A DNA stretch of 38,110 nt from Actinomycetota bacterium. Lineage in GTDB: Bacteria > Actinomycetota > Actinomycetes > Mycobacteriales > Pseudonocardiaceae. Positions 15,706 through 23,585 of the stretch are shown here, piece by piece; the first letter of the stretch is position 1; every line of letters begins with the position of its first letter. The DNA lies in the NCBI GenBank assembly GCA_021324675.1, contig JAJPIR010000137.1, positions 1-38,110 of the forward strand. Direction: 5' to 3'. Made by a program: the position numbers and the translations under genes. The notes below the pieces were generated by a model. The model was not told where the DNA came from, did not search any database, and saw only the letters and a program-made list of their open reading frames with translations.

Positions 15706-16244
15706 ATGGATCGGAGATCGCACTCCGCAATCAGAAGTTTATCCAGCAGCTCTACGACAACTTCGCCGCGGGCAACATCCCGGCGGTGTTGGCCGCGTTT
15801 GCCGAGGACATTTACTGGCACGTTCCCGGACGTGGCCCCTTATCCGGCGACTACCGCGGTCACGCGGAGGTACTCGGCTTCTTCGAGCATTTCCTAGGAT
15901 TGGCCGACGAGGGCAGCTTCTCTATCCGGATCGACGACGTGCTGGCGAAGGGGGACAGGGTCATCGTGCTCTGCACCGAGAGCGCAACCCGCAACGGCAG
16001 GAGCTGGTCCTCACCACAGGTTCACGCCTGGACCATTCGAGACGAGAAGGCGAGCGTGTGGCGGCAGTTTCAAGGTGATCAGCAGACCGAGGACGAGTTC
16101 TGTGTCCTGACGATCAGCACAAACCCAAGGCCTTCTGTTCCCGTGGTCGGAAGCAGCACTCCTTTAGGACCTACAAATTGTCCGTGGACGTGCTTAATCC
16201 TCGGTTCACGTCCGAGGACGTCCACGGTCATCTGTAGTCGTTGA
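15706..16244 (+). pseudogene. NTF2-fold (SnoaL-like) protein 2, probable frameshift near the start
   Basis: The fold is evident: IALRNQKFIQQLYDNFAAGN, IPAVLAAFAEDIYWHVPGRG, PLSGDYRGHAEVLGFFEHFL, then FSIRIDDVLAKGDRVIVLC and VHAWTIRDEKASVWRQFQGD. The HVPGRGPLSGxYRGxxEVLGFF motif is typical of nuclear-transport-factor-2-like proteins of actinobacteria. GAAGGA precedes ATG 15706 at the proper distance, but that ATG is one frame away from the domain, and the domain frame has no start codon nearby. A single-base deletion around 15709-15720 would explain this. After DQQTEDEF the C-terminus continues into sequence without family character up to the stop at 16244, so the end may also be altered. It lies 50 bp after gene 1 on the same strand. 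Confidence 0.6.
16182..16227. repeat. nested inverted repeat at the end of NTF2-like gene 2
   Basis: CCGTGGACGT (16182) pairs with ACGTCCACGG (16218), and inside it CCTCGG (16199) pairs with CCGAGG (16212). The right arms are contiguous, the left arms separated by 7 bases. It may act as a terminator or be the footprint of an inserted element; no T-run follows. Confidence 0.45.
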
Positions 16245-16380
16245 GGTACAACTAATGTAGATCAGGCAGGGCGGACTCTGGATGCATGTGCTTGCCCACG
16301 CCCGGTTGACGGTGTCGCGGCCTGGCCAGGTGGGCGAGCTGCGGATCGGCGTAGTGGCGGTATGAGGGTATGGAGAGGTT

Positions 16381-16782
16381 ATGACGCAGAAGACGGGATC
16401 GGAAGTCGTTCGGATCGAACGTCCAGACGGAGCTCCCAAGGTATGCCAGGATGCATTTAATGCGGGTGATCTTGACGGATTGGTCAACCTATTCGAGCCC
16501 GAAGCGGTAGTATGTTTAGCTCCCAACCAGGTGATTACCGGTTCTGGCAAAATACGTGAAGTGTTCGCTGGTTTTCTAGAGGCAGGATGGCGGTGGGAAA
16601 TCAAGCTAGTCAGTCATCATCGCGTCGGGGATATTTCCTTGAACACCGTTGAACACACCCTACGGAAGAACAGTTCTGACGGCGACACGGATACGTTGAG
16701 ACTTCGTGCTGCGGTTGTTTTTCGCCAACAAGAGGATGGATCCTGGCGCTTCCTCATCGACAACGCAGCTCCCTTCGAGTAG
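16381..16782 (+). CDS. NTF2-fold protein 3 (ketosteroid isomerase-like)
   Basis: 133 residues from ATG 16381, with GGAGAGG just upstream. The order PKVCQDAFNAGDLDGLVNLF, EPEAVVCLAPNQVITGSG, KIREVFAGFL, then LRLRAAVVFRQQEDGSWRFL and IDNAAPFE fits the SnoaL-like/DUF4440 (YybH) group, in which the C-terminal strand pair GxWRFLIDNAxP is conserved. The cavity residues cannot be assigned to a known reaction. The gene is complete and on the same strand as the other three, 136 bp after number 2. Confidence 0.8.
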   Translation: MTQKTGSEVVRIERPDGAPKVCQDAFNAGDLDGLVNLFEPEAVVCLAPNQVITGSGKIREVFAGFLEAGWRWEIKLVSHHRVGDISLNTVEHTLRKNSSDGDTDTLRLRAAVVFRQQEDGSWRFLIDNAAPFE

Positions 16783-16851
16783 CTCCTCAACAGGTGCATC
16801 CACGCTATCGTTCATCGAACTGATGACCAACGTGAGGTGAGACGAGTCACT

Positions 16852-17280
16852 ATGAGTAGCATCGAACAGCGAACCGACAACATTCGCGCAGCCTGGAACA
16901 ACCATGACGCTTCCGACTTCGCGTCACAGTTCTCCCCAGACGCTGTACTGCGATTCATCGCAACAGGTGAGGTCGCGCATGGCCGGAAGCAGATTCAAGG
17001 ATTCGCAGCCGCCCTCCTTGAAGCGTTTCCGGACTTGCGCTTAGACCGCCGGAATACCTACGGCTGTGGTGAAAGAGTCCGTGTCATCGAATGGACGATT
17101 ACCGCGACCCATAACGGACAATTCTTGGGCGTCCCGCCGACCCATCGTTCGGTTGAGATTCGCGGTTGTTCGATCTTTGTGCTAGGTGCGGACGGGTTTG
17201 TCAGCGGGGAAACCGTCTACATGGATGCCGCAACCATGCTTCGTCAACTCGATGTACTTCCGGCCTCTGCGAACGCATAG
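16852..17280 (+). CDS. SnoaL-like NTF2-fold protein (ester cyclase type) 4
   Basis: 142 residues. I choose ATG 16852 (MSSIEQRTDN) over the GTG/ATG upstream because GAGGTGAGA precedes it. Visible pattern: IRAAWNNHDASDFASQFSPD, GEVAHGRKQIQGFAAALLEA, FPDLRLDRRNTYGCGERVRV, EWTITATHNGQFLGVPPTHR, SVEIRGCSIFVLGADGFV, ETVYMDAATMLRQL. This is the classical SnoaL-like polyketide cyclase layout (FPDxxxxxxxxxxxGxxVxxxWxxxGTHxGxFxGxxPTGR). It is 69 bp after gene 3 and probably part of the same transcript. A hairpin follows. Confidence 0.82.
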   Translation: MSSIEQRTDNIRAAWNNHDASDFASQFSPDAVLRFIATGEVAHGRKQIQGFAAALLEAFPDLRLDRRNTYGCGERVRVIEWTITATHNGQFLGVPPTHRSVEIRGCSIFVLGADGFVSGETVYMDAATMLRQLDVLPASANA

Positions 17281-17327
17281 CCTACATCCCACTGGGTAAG
17301 GATGCGTATTACGGTGATCCACCCCTG

Positions 17328-17369
17328 CCCACCTGTGCTAATGGGCGCGGCGCGGTCGGCACAGGTGGG
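17328..17369 (+). terminator. hairpin after the NTF2-like gene group
   Basis: Perfect 11-bp arms CCCACCTGTGC and GCACAGGTGGG with a 20-base GC-rich loop, 48 bp after the stop of gene 4 and followed by TAGCTTTCG. It is the probable end of the NTF2-like transcript. Confidence 0.55.
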
Positions 17370-17522
17370 TAGCTTTCGCTGCTTGTCTCCGACGGCCCGA
17401 CCACGGCCCAGGGGTCGACTCTGCCGACGGTTGTGTCGGTTAGTGGCGACCTATCCCGTCGACCATCCAGGGCGTTCGGTGGGGGATGTGCTGGGAGATC
17501 GAGCGGAGAGGGGATTAGGGGC

Positions 17523-17978
17523 ATGACCGTTCCAGAGACTGGGGCGTGGTCGGTCGTGGGTGGTCGGTCGGCCAGTGGTGCTAGGGCCGAATGCAGCTAC
17601 GCGCTTGGGCATGAGGAACCTGAGCTGGCCCGCCTGGAACATCAAGCGCGTCTTCTGGGGCCGGCAACGGTTGCGATTCTGCGTCTTGCCGGTATTAGGC
17701 CAGGGATGCGGGTGCTGGATATCGGTACTGGGCTTGGTGATGTAGCTTTCGCTTCTGCGGAGCTAGTCGGGTCTGCCGGCGCGGTCGTGGGAATCGACCA
17801 GGAAAGCCGCGTTCTGGAATCGGCGCAGCGTCGCGCCGATTCTCGCGGTTTGAACAATGTCACCTTTGAGCAAGGCGACGCCCGGACATGGCAAGCATCG
17901 CACCGCTTCGACGCTATCGTCGGTCGACTCGTGCTGTTGTACTGCGATGTAGCGCAATGTAATTGTATGCCGAGGTGA
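17523..17978 (+). pseudogene. SAM-dependent methyltransferase, C-terminally truncated
   Basis: ATG 17523 follows GGAGAGGGGATTAGGGGC. The first 140 residues are a class I methyltransferase: a short N-terminal YALGHEEPELARLEHQARLL, LRLAGIRPGMRVLDIGTGLG (SAM motif I), GAVVGIDQESRVLESAQRRA, LNNVTFEQGDARTW, and FDAIVGRLVLLYC, the motif IV strand. After Cys the family continues for another 120-140 residues (DPAxxLRxxxxxLRPGG...), but here the sequence becomes unrelated at about 17945 and a stop follows at 17976-17978. The enzyme lacks the rest of its Rossmann fold and should be inactive. It is convergent with the ICMT-like gene. Confidence 0.75.
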
Positions 17979-18044
17979 TACGACGGGGCGTGACGGGGCA
18001 CTCGCTGGAAAAGATCGCATCCGCCGTGGTCACAATTCCGGGGC

Positions 18045-18656
18045 TTATGCATCGCCGGACATCTTCGCGGGTCGGTGGACCGGTATCAGACGGGGGATCA
18101 ACCGGGGCACCTGCTGCCGATAGTGCTCATAGTCGAGAGGGAACGTCTCGGCGAGGAGGCGTTCCTCGGCCCGGATCTTCAGCCAAATCCAGGCGAGCGC
18201 GAGCGCGATGACGACCAGGGTTGGCCCGAACCCAGATGCGGCGGCAGTGCCCAGCGCCATGCCCAAAATGCCGGTGTAGATGGGGTTGCGGGTGATCGCG
18301 TACGGGCCGTCGGTGCGTAACTGATGATCGTCTTTGATGACCGCGGAAACGGTCCACATCCGCCCGAGCACCACCCGCGCCCAGATCGTGAACACGGTCG
18401 CGATCACCAGTACCAGGAGCCCGGCGACGAGCAGCACCGGGGAATGCACGGTCACCGGCTGCCATACCCAGCGCGGTACCAGCCTCACGATGAGCACCGC
18501 CGGGACAGCCACCATCCAGCCCGACGGCACCAGCCGCCGCTGGCGCGCCGCGGGGGCGCGGAACCAGTTGTAGATCGCCCCCACCAACCAGGCGGTCAAA
18601 AACGCTCCCCAGCACACCCAGATGGTGACCTGCGCGATCCAGAACCAGACAAACAT
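18045..18656 (-). CDS. isoprenylcysteine carboxyl methyltransferase-family membrane protein
   Basis: 203 residues from ATG 18656. The N-terminus has hydrophobic helices (about residues 3-28, 46-64, 73-92 and 133-157). The family signature near the C-terminus is complete: LRTDGPYAITRNPIYTGILG, then IWLKIRAEERLLAETFPLDY and YRQQVPRLIPRL. The GPYxxxRHPxYxG and RxxxEExxLxxxFPxYxxYxxxxxRLxP elements bind SAM and the membrane substrate in the ICMT / phospholipid methyltransferase superfamily. Bacterial members mostly have unknown substrates. It is intact, on the opposite strand to its neighbours, so with its own promoter near 18660-18760. Confidence 0.85.
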   Translation of the reverse strand: MFVWFWIAQVTIWVCWGAFLTAWLVGAIYNWFRAPAARQRRLVPSGWMVAVPAVLIVRLVPRWVWQPVTVHSPVLLVAGLLVLVIATVFTIWARVVLGRMWTVSAVIKDDHQLRTDGPYAITRNPIYTGILGMALGTAAASGFGPTLVVIALALAWIWLKIRAEERLLAETFPLDYEHYRQQVPRLIPRLIPVHRPAKMSGDA

Positions 18657-18814
18657 GCCATAAGGGTAATCCTGGCGCCTAGTCTGTTACCGACGTCGGT
18701 TGAGCCGGTTACCGCGCCATGTAACTGTGGTGCGACGTTGCGCGACAAACACCGCAAAGTCAGGTAACTGGGCTATCGTTCGGCAATAGTCGATCTTGGA
18801 TCGTCGCAGGTCAG

Positions 18815-19219
18815 CTGCCGAGCTGGGATCAAGCCTGCCAGCAGCTCACCGAACCGGCGCACATGGTCCGGTTCGGGGACCAGGTGCATGTCAAAGGAAT
18901 TCTGGGTGGCACCGAAGAAGCCGGTCGTCACCTCGAATACCTCACTAAATATCTAACGAAAAGCATCAGCCAAGCCGCTGGGCTTGACGACCACGCCACC
19001 GACGCCCAACGCGACCATCTCCAGCGCCTGCACGCTGAACTGCAGATCACACCCTGCTCGCCCAGGTCCCCGATCTGGCTGCTGTATGGCATCCAGCCCA
19101 AAGGCGCCCGCCACACCATGACCCCCGGCAAGTGCGAAGGCAAAGCCCACCAGCTAGAACACCTGGGCATCGCCGGCCGCCGTGTGCTCATCTCCCGAAA
19201 GTGGTCTAACAAAACCCTG
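18815..19219 (+). pseudogene. RepSA-type replication initiator remnant
   Basis: RepSA of pSAM2 and its relatives starts rolling-circle replication of AICEs. This segment encodes QLPSWDQACQQLTEPAHMVR, FGDQVHVKGILGGTEEAGRH, LEYLTKYLTKSISQAAGLDD, HATDAQRDHLQRLHAELQ, PCSPRSPIWLLYGIQPKGAR and VLISRKWSNKTL. The YLTKYLTKS and CSPRxPxWLLYGIQPKGA blocks are diagnostic of the family. The N-terminal half (zinc-binding and nicking part) and the last 80-100 residues are absent; the reading frame runs to 19372 in unrelated sequence. It shows that E4 derives from an AICE. Confidence 0.8.
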
Positions 19220-19378
19220 GACGTATCGCCATGTAGTACGTCCACCCGAATTGCCCATCGCCAGGGTATCCGCCGGTCAGTGGCCGGACGGCAATACAGA
19301 GAGGCAAGCGGTGCGTCTTGCTACGCTGCCGGTGATCTTGTGGGATGGCTCTGCTTAGCGTCGATCCTGTGATCGCAC

Positions 19379-20822
19379 TTACGCCTGGATCAGGTAGAGG
19401 AAATTGGGGTCTTCACCCTTGCCCGGGATCGCGGGCCGGGTCGTCCAGCCCGGAGGCCAGCAGGTACTCGGACTGGCGATCGAGGTCACCCGGGCGCCCC
19501 AGAAACTGAACACGCCAGTGTCCCGGGCGGGGCGGTTGACCTCGCGGAGGTCGAGCTCGCGGAAGTCGACCTCTCCGTTGAATTGGGCGTGCTCGAAGAT
19601 CGCTTCGTCGGTGAAACGGGCGCCCACGAACTGGGCCAGGTCTGTGAACTTGGCGCGCTCGAAGCTCGCTTCGGTGATGAACTGGGCGTCCTGAAACAAG
19701 GCCTGGTTGGTGAAGTGGACATCAGTGAAGTAGGCCAGGGGGTCGAACCGGACGCCCCAAAAGTGGGCCACGCCGCCGTTGAACCGGGCGCTTTCGAAGT
19801 TCGCCACACCGGTGAACCGAGCATCACGAAAGAAGGCCGCGCTAGCGAACTTGACGCGCTCGAACTGGGCCAGTGTGGCGAATTCGGCATCGTTGAAGTG
19901 GACCAGGGAAGCGAACTTGGCGCGCTTGAACTGGGCTAGGTCAGTGAACAGGGCGCGCCGGAAATCGGCTTCGCTTTTGAACTTGGCGCGTTCGAAGCTC
20001 GCTTCGCCGGTAAATCCAGCGTTCAGAAAGTGCGCCCCGCTCGCGAATTGGGCGCCCTCGAAGTTAGCTTTGCCGGTGAACAGTGTGCCCACGAAATCAG
20101 CTTCGCCTTTGAACTGGGTATGTGCAAAATTGGCGTAGCCGAGCTGGCAATCGGCCAGGGAAAATTTAAGGAGAAGCGCACCAGTGAGATCTACCCGAGT
20201 GTTCGGTGGTGTGCGATGCCAACCGCGTCGGCCGCGCTGGCCGACGACTGGCAGACAGCGGGACAAGATGTCTTGGGCAGCAAGCCGCACCTGCTGTTCC
20301 TGGCGGCGATTCTCGTAGCGGGTATGTGCTTCGGCGGGGGCGTCCTGGTCCGGGGGTTGTTCGTCGGGTGGGGTGTAAGGCATGCGCAGGTAAGCGCAGA
20401 TCACATCCACGATGGTCTGACGCTGTTCCGGGGTGTTGTGCGCCAGGCGTTCCAGCGCGTGCAGACCCGCTAATCGCACCGGTGCCTTGTCGGAGCCGAG
20501 CTGGTCGGCAGCCTTGGTGTAAAGCTCGGTGATGCGCCGTTCGGTGGCGTCGTTGGTTGTGTGTACCAGGGTCAGCTCGGTGTAACGCTGTCGGCGAGCG
20601 GTCAGTAGCAGAGCCACCGCTCCGCCGGTGCCGACCACCAGCGTTCCGGCGGTGCGGATCGCGTCGAGTTGGATCTGCGCCCCCTGCCCCCCCATAGCGA
20701 CGCAGCAGCACGAACGAGACCACCGCCGCGACGGCGAGCACAACCAGCGCCCCCGCAGCGATGCTCCAGTTCGATAACGGTCGCGGCGTGGGCTCGTCGG
20801 GTCGACTGCTGCGTGCGGTCAC
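19379..20822 (-). pseudogene. pentapeptide-repeat membrane protein, frameshifted in a G7 tract
   Basis: The N-terminal part from about GTG 20822 encodes TARSSRPDEPTPRPLSNW and a transmembrane helix (SIAAGALVVLAVAAVVSFVL), then LLRRYGG. At about 20690 a run of seven G on the coding strand shifts the frame. The rest continues as QGAQIQLDAIRTAGTLVVG, a second helix, RYTELTLVHTTNDATERRI, LYTKAADQLGSDKAPVRLAG and LHALERLAHNTPEQRQTIVD. From residue 190 or so about 25 pentapeptide-type turns follow (AxFxxA/DF pattern: FEGAQF, FERAKF, FRDARF), forming a right-handed quadrilateral beta-helix. With six G the product would be one protein of about 480 residues. This architecture (two helices, YTKAADQLGSxxAPVRLAGLxALERLAxN, pentapeptide repeats) is widespread and uncharacterised in actinobacteria. 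Confidence 0.8.
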
Positions 20823-21105
20823 ACTCGGATCATCGCCCACGGCCCGGAAGTCATCACACAGTCTGGTAGTGCGGCCTGCTGGTGCCGCGCTTTGACGCCA
20901 CTTCGCGAGCGCTCCGCAAATTGAAGTGCGATACGACAAATGGGTGGCTCTTGTATCCAGTGGCCCGCCAGGTTAGGCAAATAGCGCAGGGGACAGCCTG
21001 AGACCGTGAGCGTCGATAGACAGGCGCCCGAGGAGGGATCACGGCAGCACGCGCTTAACCAAGCCGAAATGTTGATACCGCCGTTTGGTAGGGAGGAAGC
21101 GCTGG

Positions 21106-21804
21106 ATGGCGGAGGATCAGGAATGGCGGACGTTGCCAGATGGCCGGCGCGTGCCCATTGGACCCAAAAGAAGTAATAATGGCGTGACTCTGGGAGTGGC
21201 TGCGGCCATCATGTTATCGGCGGGCACTGGTCTAGGTAGCGCTACGTCGATCAGTGAATCAGCCAGCGAGTACGGCTCCAGAATCTCCAGGAACGAGTCT
21301 GATGTACGCGCCAACCGCGCCGAGTCCGACGCCCGCGCGAGCGGCACTAGCGATGCCCTCAGGATAACCAGTCGCCTCCGGCGACAAGGTTATCGGGTAA
21401 CAGTCCAAGTGGAGCCCGATCAAACTAATTGCGACGCCCACTCTGACGGAGATGTGCGCACATTCTTCGCCGGGAACCCATGCCGGTCCCTCTACCGGCA
21501 GCTTATCGAAATCGAAGACAAGAGAAACGTGATCATGCTCGGAATGGCTACGATTGAGATGCCTGACCCGCAAACCGCGATGGATCTCAAAAGGCTACTC
21601 GATCAGGCAGACAGAGGAAAAGTTATTCAGCTAAGCCGGGATAGTGGGAAACATCGCCATTTCAGTTTCGCTAACTCACTGTTCACTACCACCCGGCACG
21701 ACGCAACCGTGACCGTCTACGACGGCCAAATAGTCAGCGGCGCCGCCACCGATTTCATCCTCATCGCTTTTTTCAACAACGCACTATTCGGCATCGGCGG
21801 CTAG
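21106..21804 (+). CDS. uncharacterised actinobacterial protein with one membrane segment
   Basis: 232 residues from ATG 21106 (MAEDQEWRTLPDGRRVPIGP); an earlier GTG at 21085 is less likely. A hydrophobic stretch (VTLGVAAAIMLSAGTGLG) at residues 27-44 is followed by a Ser/Glu/Arg-rich coiled segment and then a conserved domain: LRITSRLRRQGYRVTVQVEP, TNCDAHSDGDVRTFFAGNPC, RSLYRQLIEIEDKRNVIML, IEMPDPQTAMDLKRLLDQAD and HFSFANSLFTTTRHDATVTV. The NCxAHSxGxVxxFFxxxPC / LYRxLxExxDxR pattern recurs in a group of exported or membrane proteins of Streptomyces and Pseudonocardiales whose function is unknown to me. The gene is intact and faces the XRE regulator gene downstream on the same strand. Confidence 0.7.
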   Translation: MAEDQEWRTLPDGRRVPIGPKRSNNGVTLGVAAAIMLSAGTGLGSATSISESASEYGSRISRNESDVRANRAESDARASGTSDALRITSRLRRQGYRVTVQVEPDQTNCDAHSDGDVRTFFAGNPCRSLYRQLIEIEDKRNVIMLGMATIEMPDPQTAMDLKRLLDQADRGKVIQLSRDSGKHRHFSFANSLFTTTRHDATVTVYDGQIVSGAATDFILIAFFNNALFGIGG

Positions 21805-21893
21805 CCGGTAGCAACCAACAGATGCGGCACCGAGTTGGCCGCGATCGTCGGATCTGACGACAAAGTGCACCGCGTAGCCTGGAGCTGCAACCT

Positions 21894-21953
21894 TTCACCG
21901 GGATGTATGCCCCGGGGCGACGGCTCCGGGGTCCGGTGGGGGTTCCCGGTGAA
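21894..21953 (+). promoter_or_regulatory. long inverted repeat in the XRE gene leader
   Basis: TTCACCGGGA (21894) and TCCCGGTGAA (21944) form perfect 10-bp arms, with CCCCGGGG and further GC pairing inside. The right arm runs into GAAGG at 21951, the likely ribosome binding site region of the gene at 21968. It could be an RNA structure that hides the site, or an operator for the regulator itself. Confidence 0.5.
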
Positions 21954-21967
21954 GGTGGTGCAAAGCG

Positions 21968-23218
21968 GTGGACGCTGAGGAAGCGTCGGCGATCGGTGCG
22001 CGAGCCCGGATGATCCGCCGTCGCCGCGGGCTGAGCCTGGACGTGGCTGCCGGGCTTGCCGGTATCAGCAAGCCCTATCTATCCGCGCTTGAACGGGGCC
22101 AGCGTGGGTTTAACCGGCGGGGTCTTCTTGAGGATCTGGCGGCCGCTTTGGGCTGCTCGGTGGCGGATCTGACCGGCCAGCCGTACCTGCCGCAGGACCG
22201 CAACACGGCCGATGTGCTGGCGTCGCTGCCTACTATCCGGTTGGCTCTCAATGACTTCGGCCCCATGGACGTGCCGGACCTGACGCCGCGCTCGTTGGAA
22301 GTGTTGGCGATCGAGGCTGACAAGGCCAACGAGCGCTGCGGACAAGCGAATTACTCCCTCGCGGGTCGCGACATGGGCGCTCTGCTCGCGGAATCACAAG
22401 CCAGCGCCTTGACCGTATCGTCAGCCGAGCGGGACCGCGCCTTCACCGCGGCTGTCACCGCATGCTTCGCAGCCGGAGTGGTGTCCAGTCGCGCAGGCAA
22501 CATCGACCTGGCGGCCACCGCAGCACGGCGCGGTTATGACCTCGCGCAGCAACAGGACAACCCGGGAGTCCTCGGGTTCGCTCGCTGGTACTGGGCGTGC
22601 GAGCTCACCAGCATGGGAGCACGGACCCGGGCTCAAGCGTTGTTGTCCGAAGGGATCCACGACCTGACACCAGCGGTGCAGTTGTCTGCTGCGGACACGC
22701 TGCCTGCCGAGCTGGTCGGCATGATGCACCTCCAGCAGGCGCGAACCGCAGCGCGGCAGCAACGCCGTGACGACGCATACGCACACCTCGCCGAGGCCGC
22801 AGTGCTAGCGGACCGGGTTGGCGAGCGCAACGGGATGCGGCAGCACTTCGGACCCACCAATGTCGCGGCGTGGCGAGTTTCGATCGGGGTGGAGCTTGCC
22901 GAGGGTGCAAAGGTGTACGAGGACGCCACGGCGACCCCGATCAACATTGACGCGCTGGGCAGTCGGGAACGCTCATCCTCGATGCACTTTGACCTCGCTC
23001 GCGTGCTGGCGCAGGAGGGAGGGCGACGTGACGGGGATGCGATCCGGCACCTGGACATGGCCGACCGCTTGGCTCCTCAGCGGATCCGCAACGACCCAAT
23101 CGCCCGGGATCTGGTGTTGACCCTCCACCGCCGTGCTCGCCGGCGGGTGTGGGAGTTGGACAGCTTGCGTAATCGGTTCGGGGTAGGCGCACGGGGTCTC
23201 CGAAGTGGAGACAACTAG
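21968..23218 (+). CDS. XRE-family regulator with TPR-like C-terminus
   Basis: 416 residues from GTG 21968. The N-terminal 60 residues are a Cro/C1-type helix-turn-helix: IGARARMIRRRRGLSLDVAA, GLAGISKPYLSALERGQRGF. The rest is a helical solenoid of TPR character (AFTAAVTACFAAGVVSSRAG, AATAARRGYDLAQQQDNPG, LMSEGIH-like LLSEGIHDL, AYAHLAEAAVLADRVGER, HFGPTNVAAWRVSIGVELAE, LDMADRLAPQRIRNDPIARD). It is the common actinobacterial signal-responsive regulator architecture. In AICEs and near-by loci such genes sit a few genes upstream of int and are followed by small metal-binding proteins, as here. The inverted repeat just upstream suggests autoregulation. The gene is intact. Confidence 0.85.
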   Translation: MDAEEASAIGARARMIRRRRGLSLDVAAGLAGISKPYLSALERGQRGFNRRGLLEDLAAALGCSVADLTGQPYLPQDRNTADVLASLPTIRLALNDFGPMDVPDLTPRSLEVLAIEADKANERCGQANYSLAGRDMGALLAESQASALTVSSAERDRAFTAAVTACFAAGVVSSRAGNIDLAATAARRGYDLAQQQDNPGVLGFARWYWACELTSMGARTRAQALLSEGIHDLTPAVQLSAADTLPAELVGMMHLQQARTAARQQRRDDAYAHLAEAAVLADRVGERNGMRQHFGPTNVAAWRVSIGVELAEGAKVYEDATATPINIDALGSRERSSSMHFDLARVLAQEGGRRDGDAIRHLDMADRLAPQRIRNDPIARDLVLTLHRRARRRVWELDSLRNRFGVGARGLRSGDN

Positions 23219-23354
23219 CGTGATCTAGGCCGCAGTCTTGCCGGGTGATCCACGACGCCACTCAGGCACCACCAGCACCACCCGCCGGACCGCGCACCCG
23301 CGAGGTCCTCCGTGCGACCTGCTTGTTGGACCGCGGCCCGGGGGTCACGGGGTG

Positions 23355-23585
23355 ATGGCAGGCAAGCACAGCAGGTGCCGGGCGCACGATCGGACCATCC
23401 CGGTGCAGCGCCGTCCGGGCATTGAGCTGGTAGACGCATGCACCCGGGTCATGCACCGAGTGACCAGTGACGAGCTGCTAGCTGGCCGCCGGTCTGGCGA
23501 CTATGAGGCGCTATGTGGCATGCGGGTGCTCGCCGCCAGCCTGGTCGATCCTGGCCGTGCCCGCTGTGCGGAATGCGCGCAGTGA
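23355..23585 (+). CDS. small cysteine-containing actinobacterial protein (76 aa)
   Basis: ATG 23355 (GTG at 23352 is an alternative) gives MAGKHSRCRAHDRTIPVQRR, PGIELVDACTRVMHRVTSDE, LLAGRRSGDYEALCGMRVLA, ASLVDPGRARCAECAQ. The conserved HRV-x-LxAGRxxGxYxALCGxRVLAASLxxPxxxxCxxC pattern, with the final CxxC pair, suggests a small zinc- or cluster-binding protein. It is commonly found next to XRE regulators in actinobacteria. Its stop overlaps the GTG of the next gene (GTGA), so the two are translationally coupled. Function unknown. Confidence 0.7.
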   Translation: MAGKHSRCRAHDRTIPVQRRPGIELVDACTRVMHRVTSDELLAGRRSGDYEALCGMRVLAASLVDPGRARCAECAQ

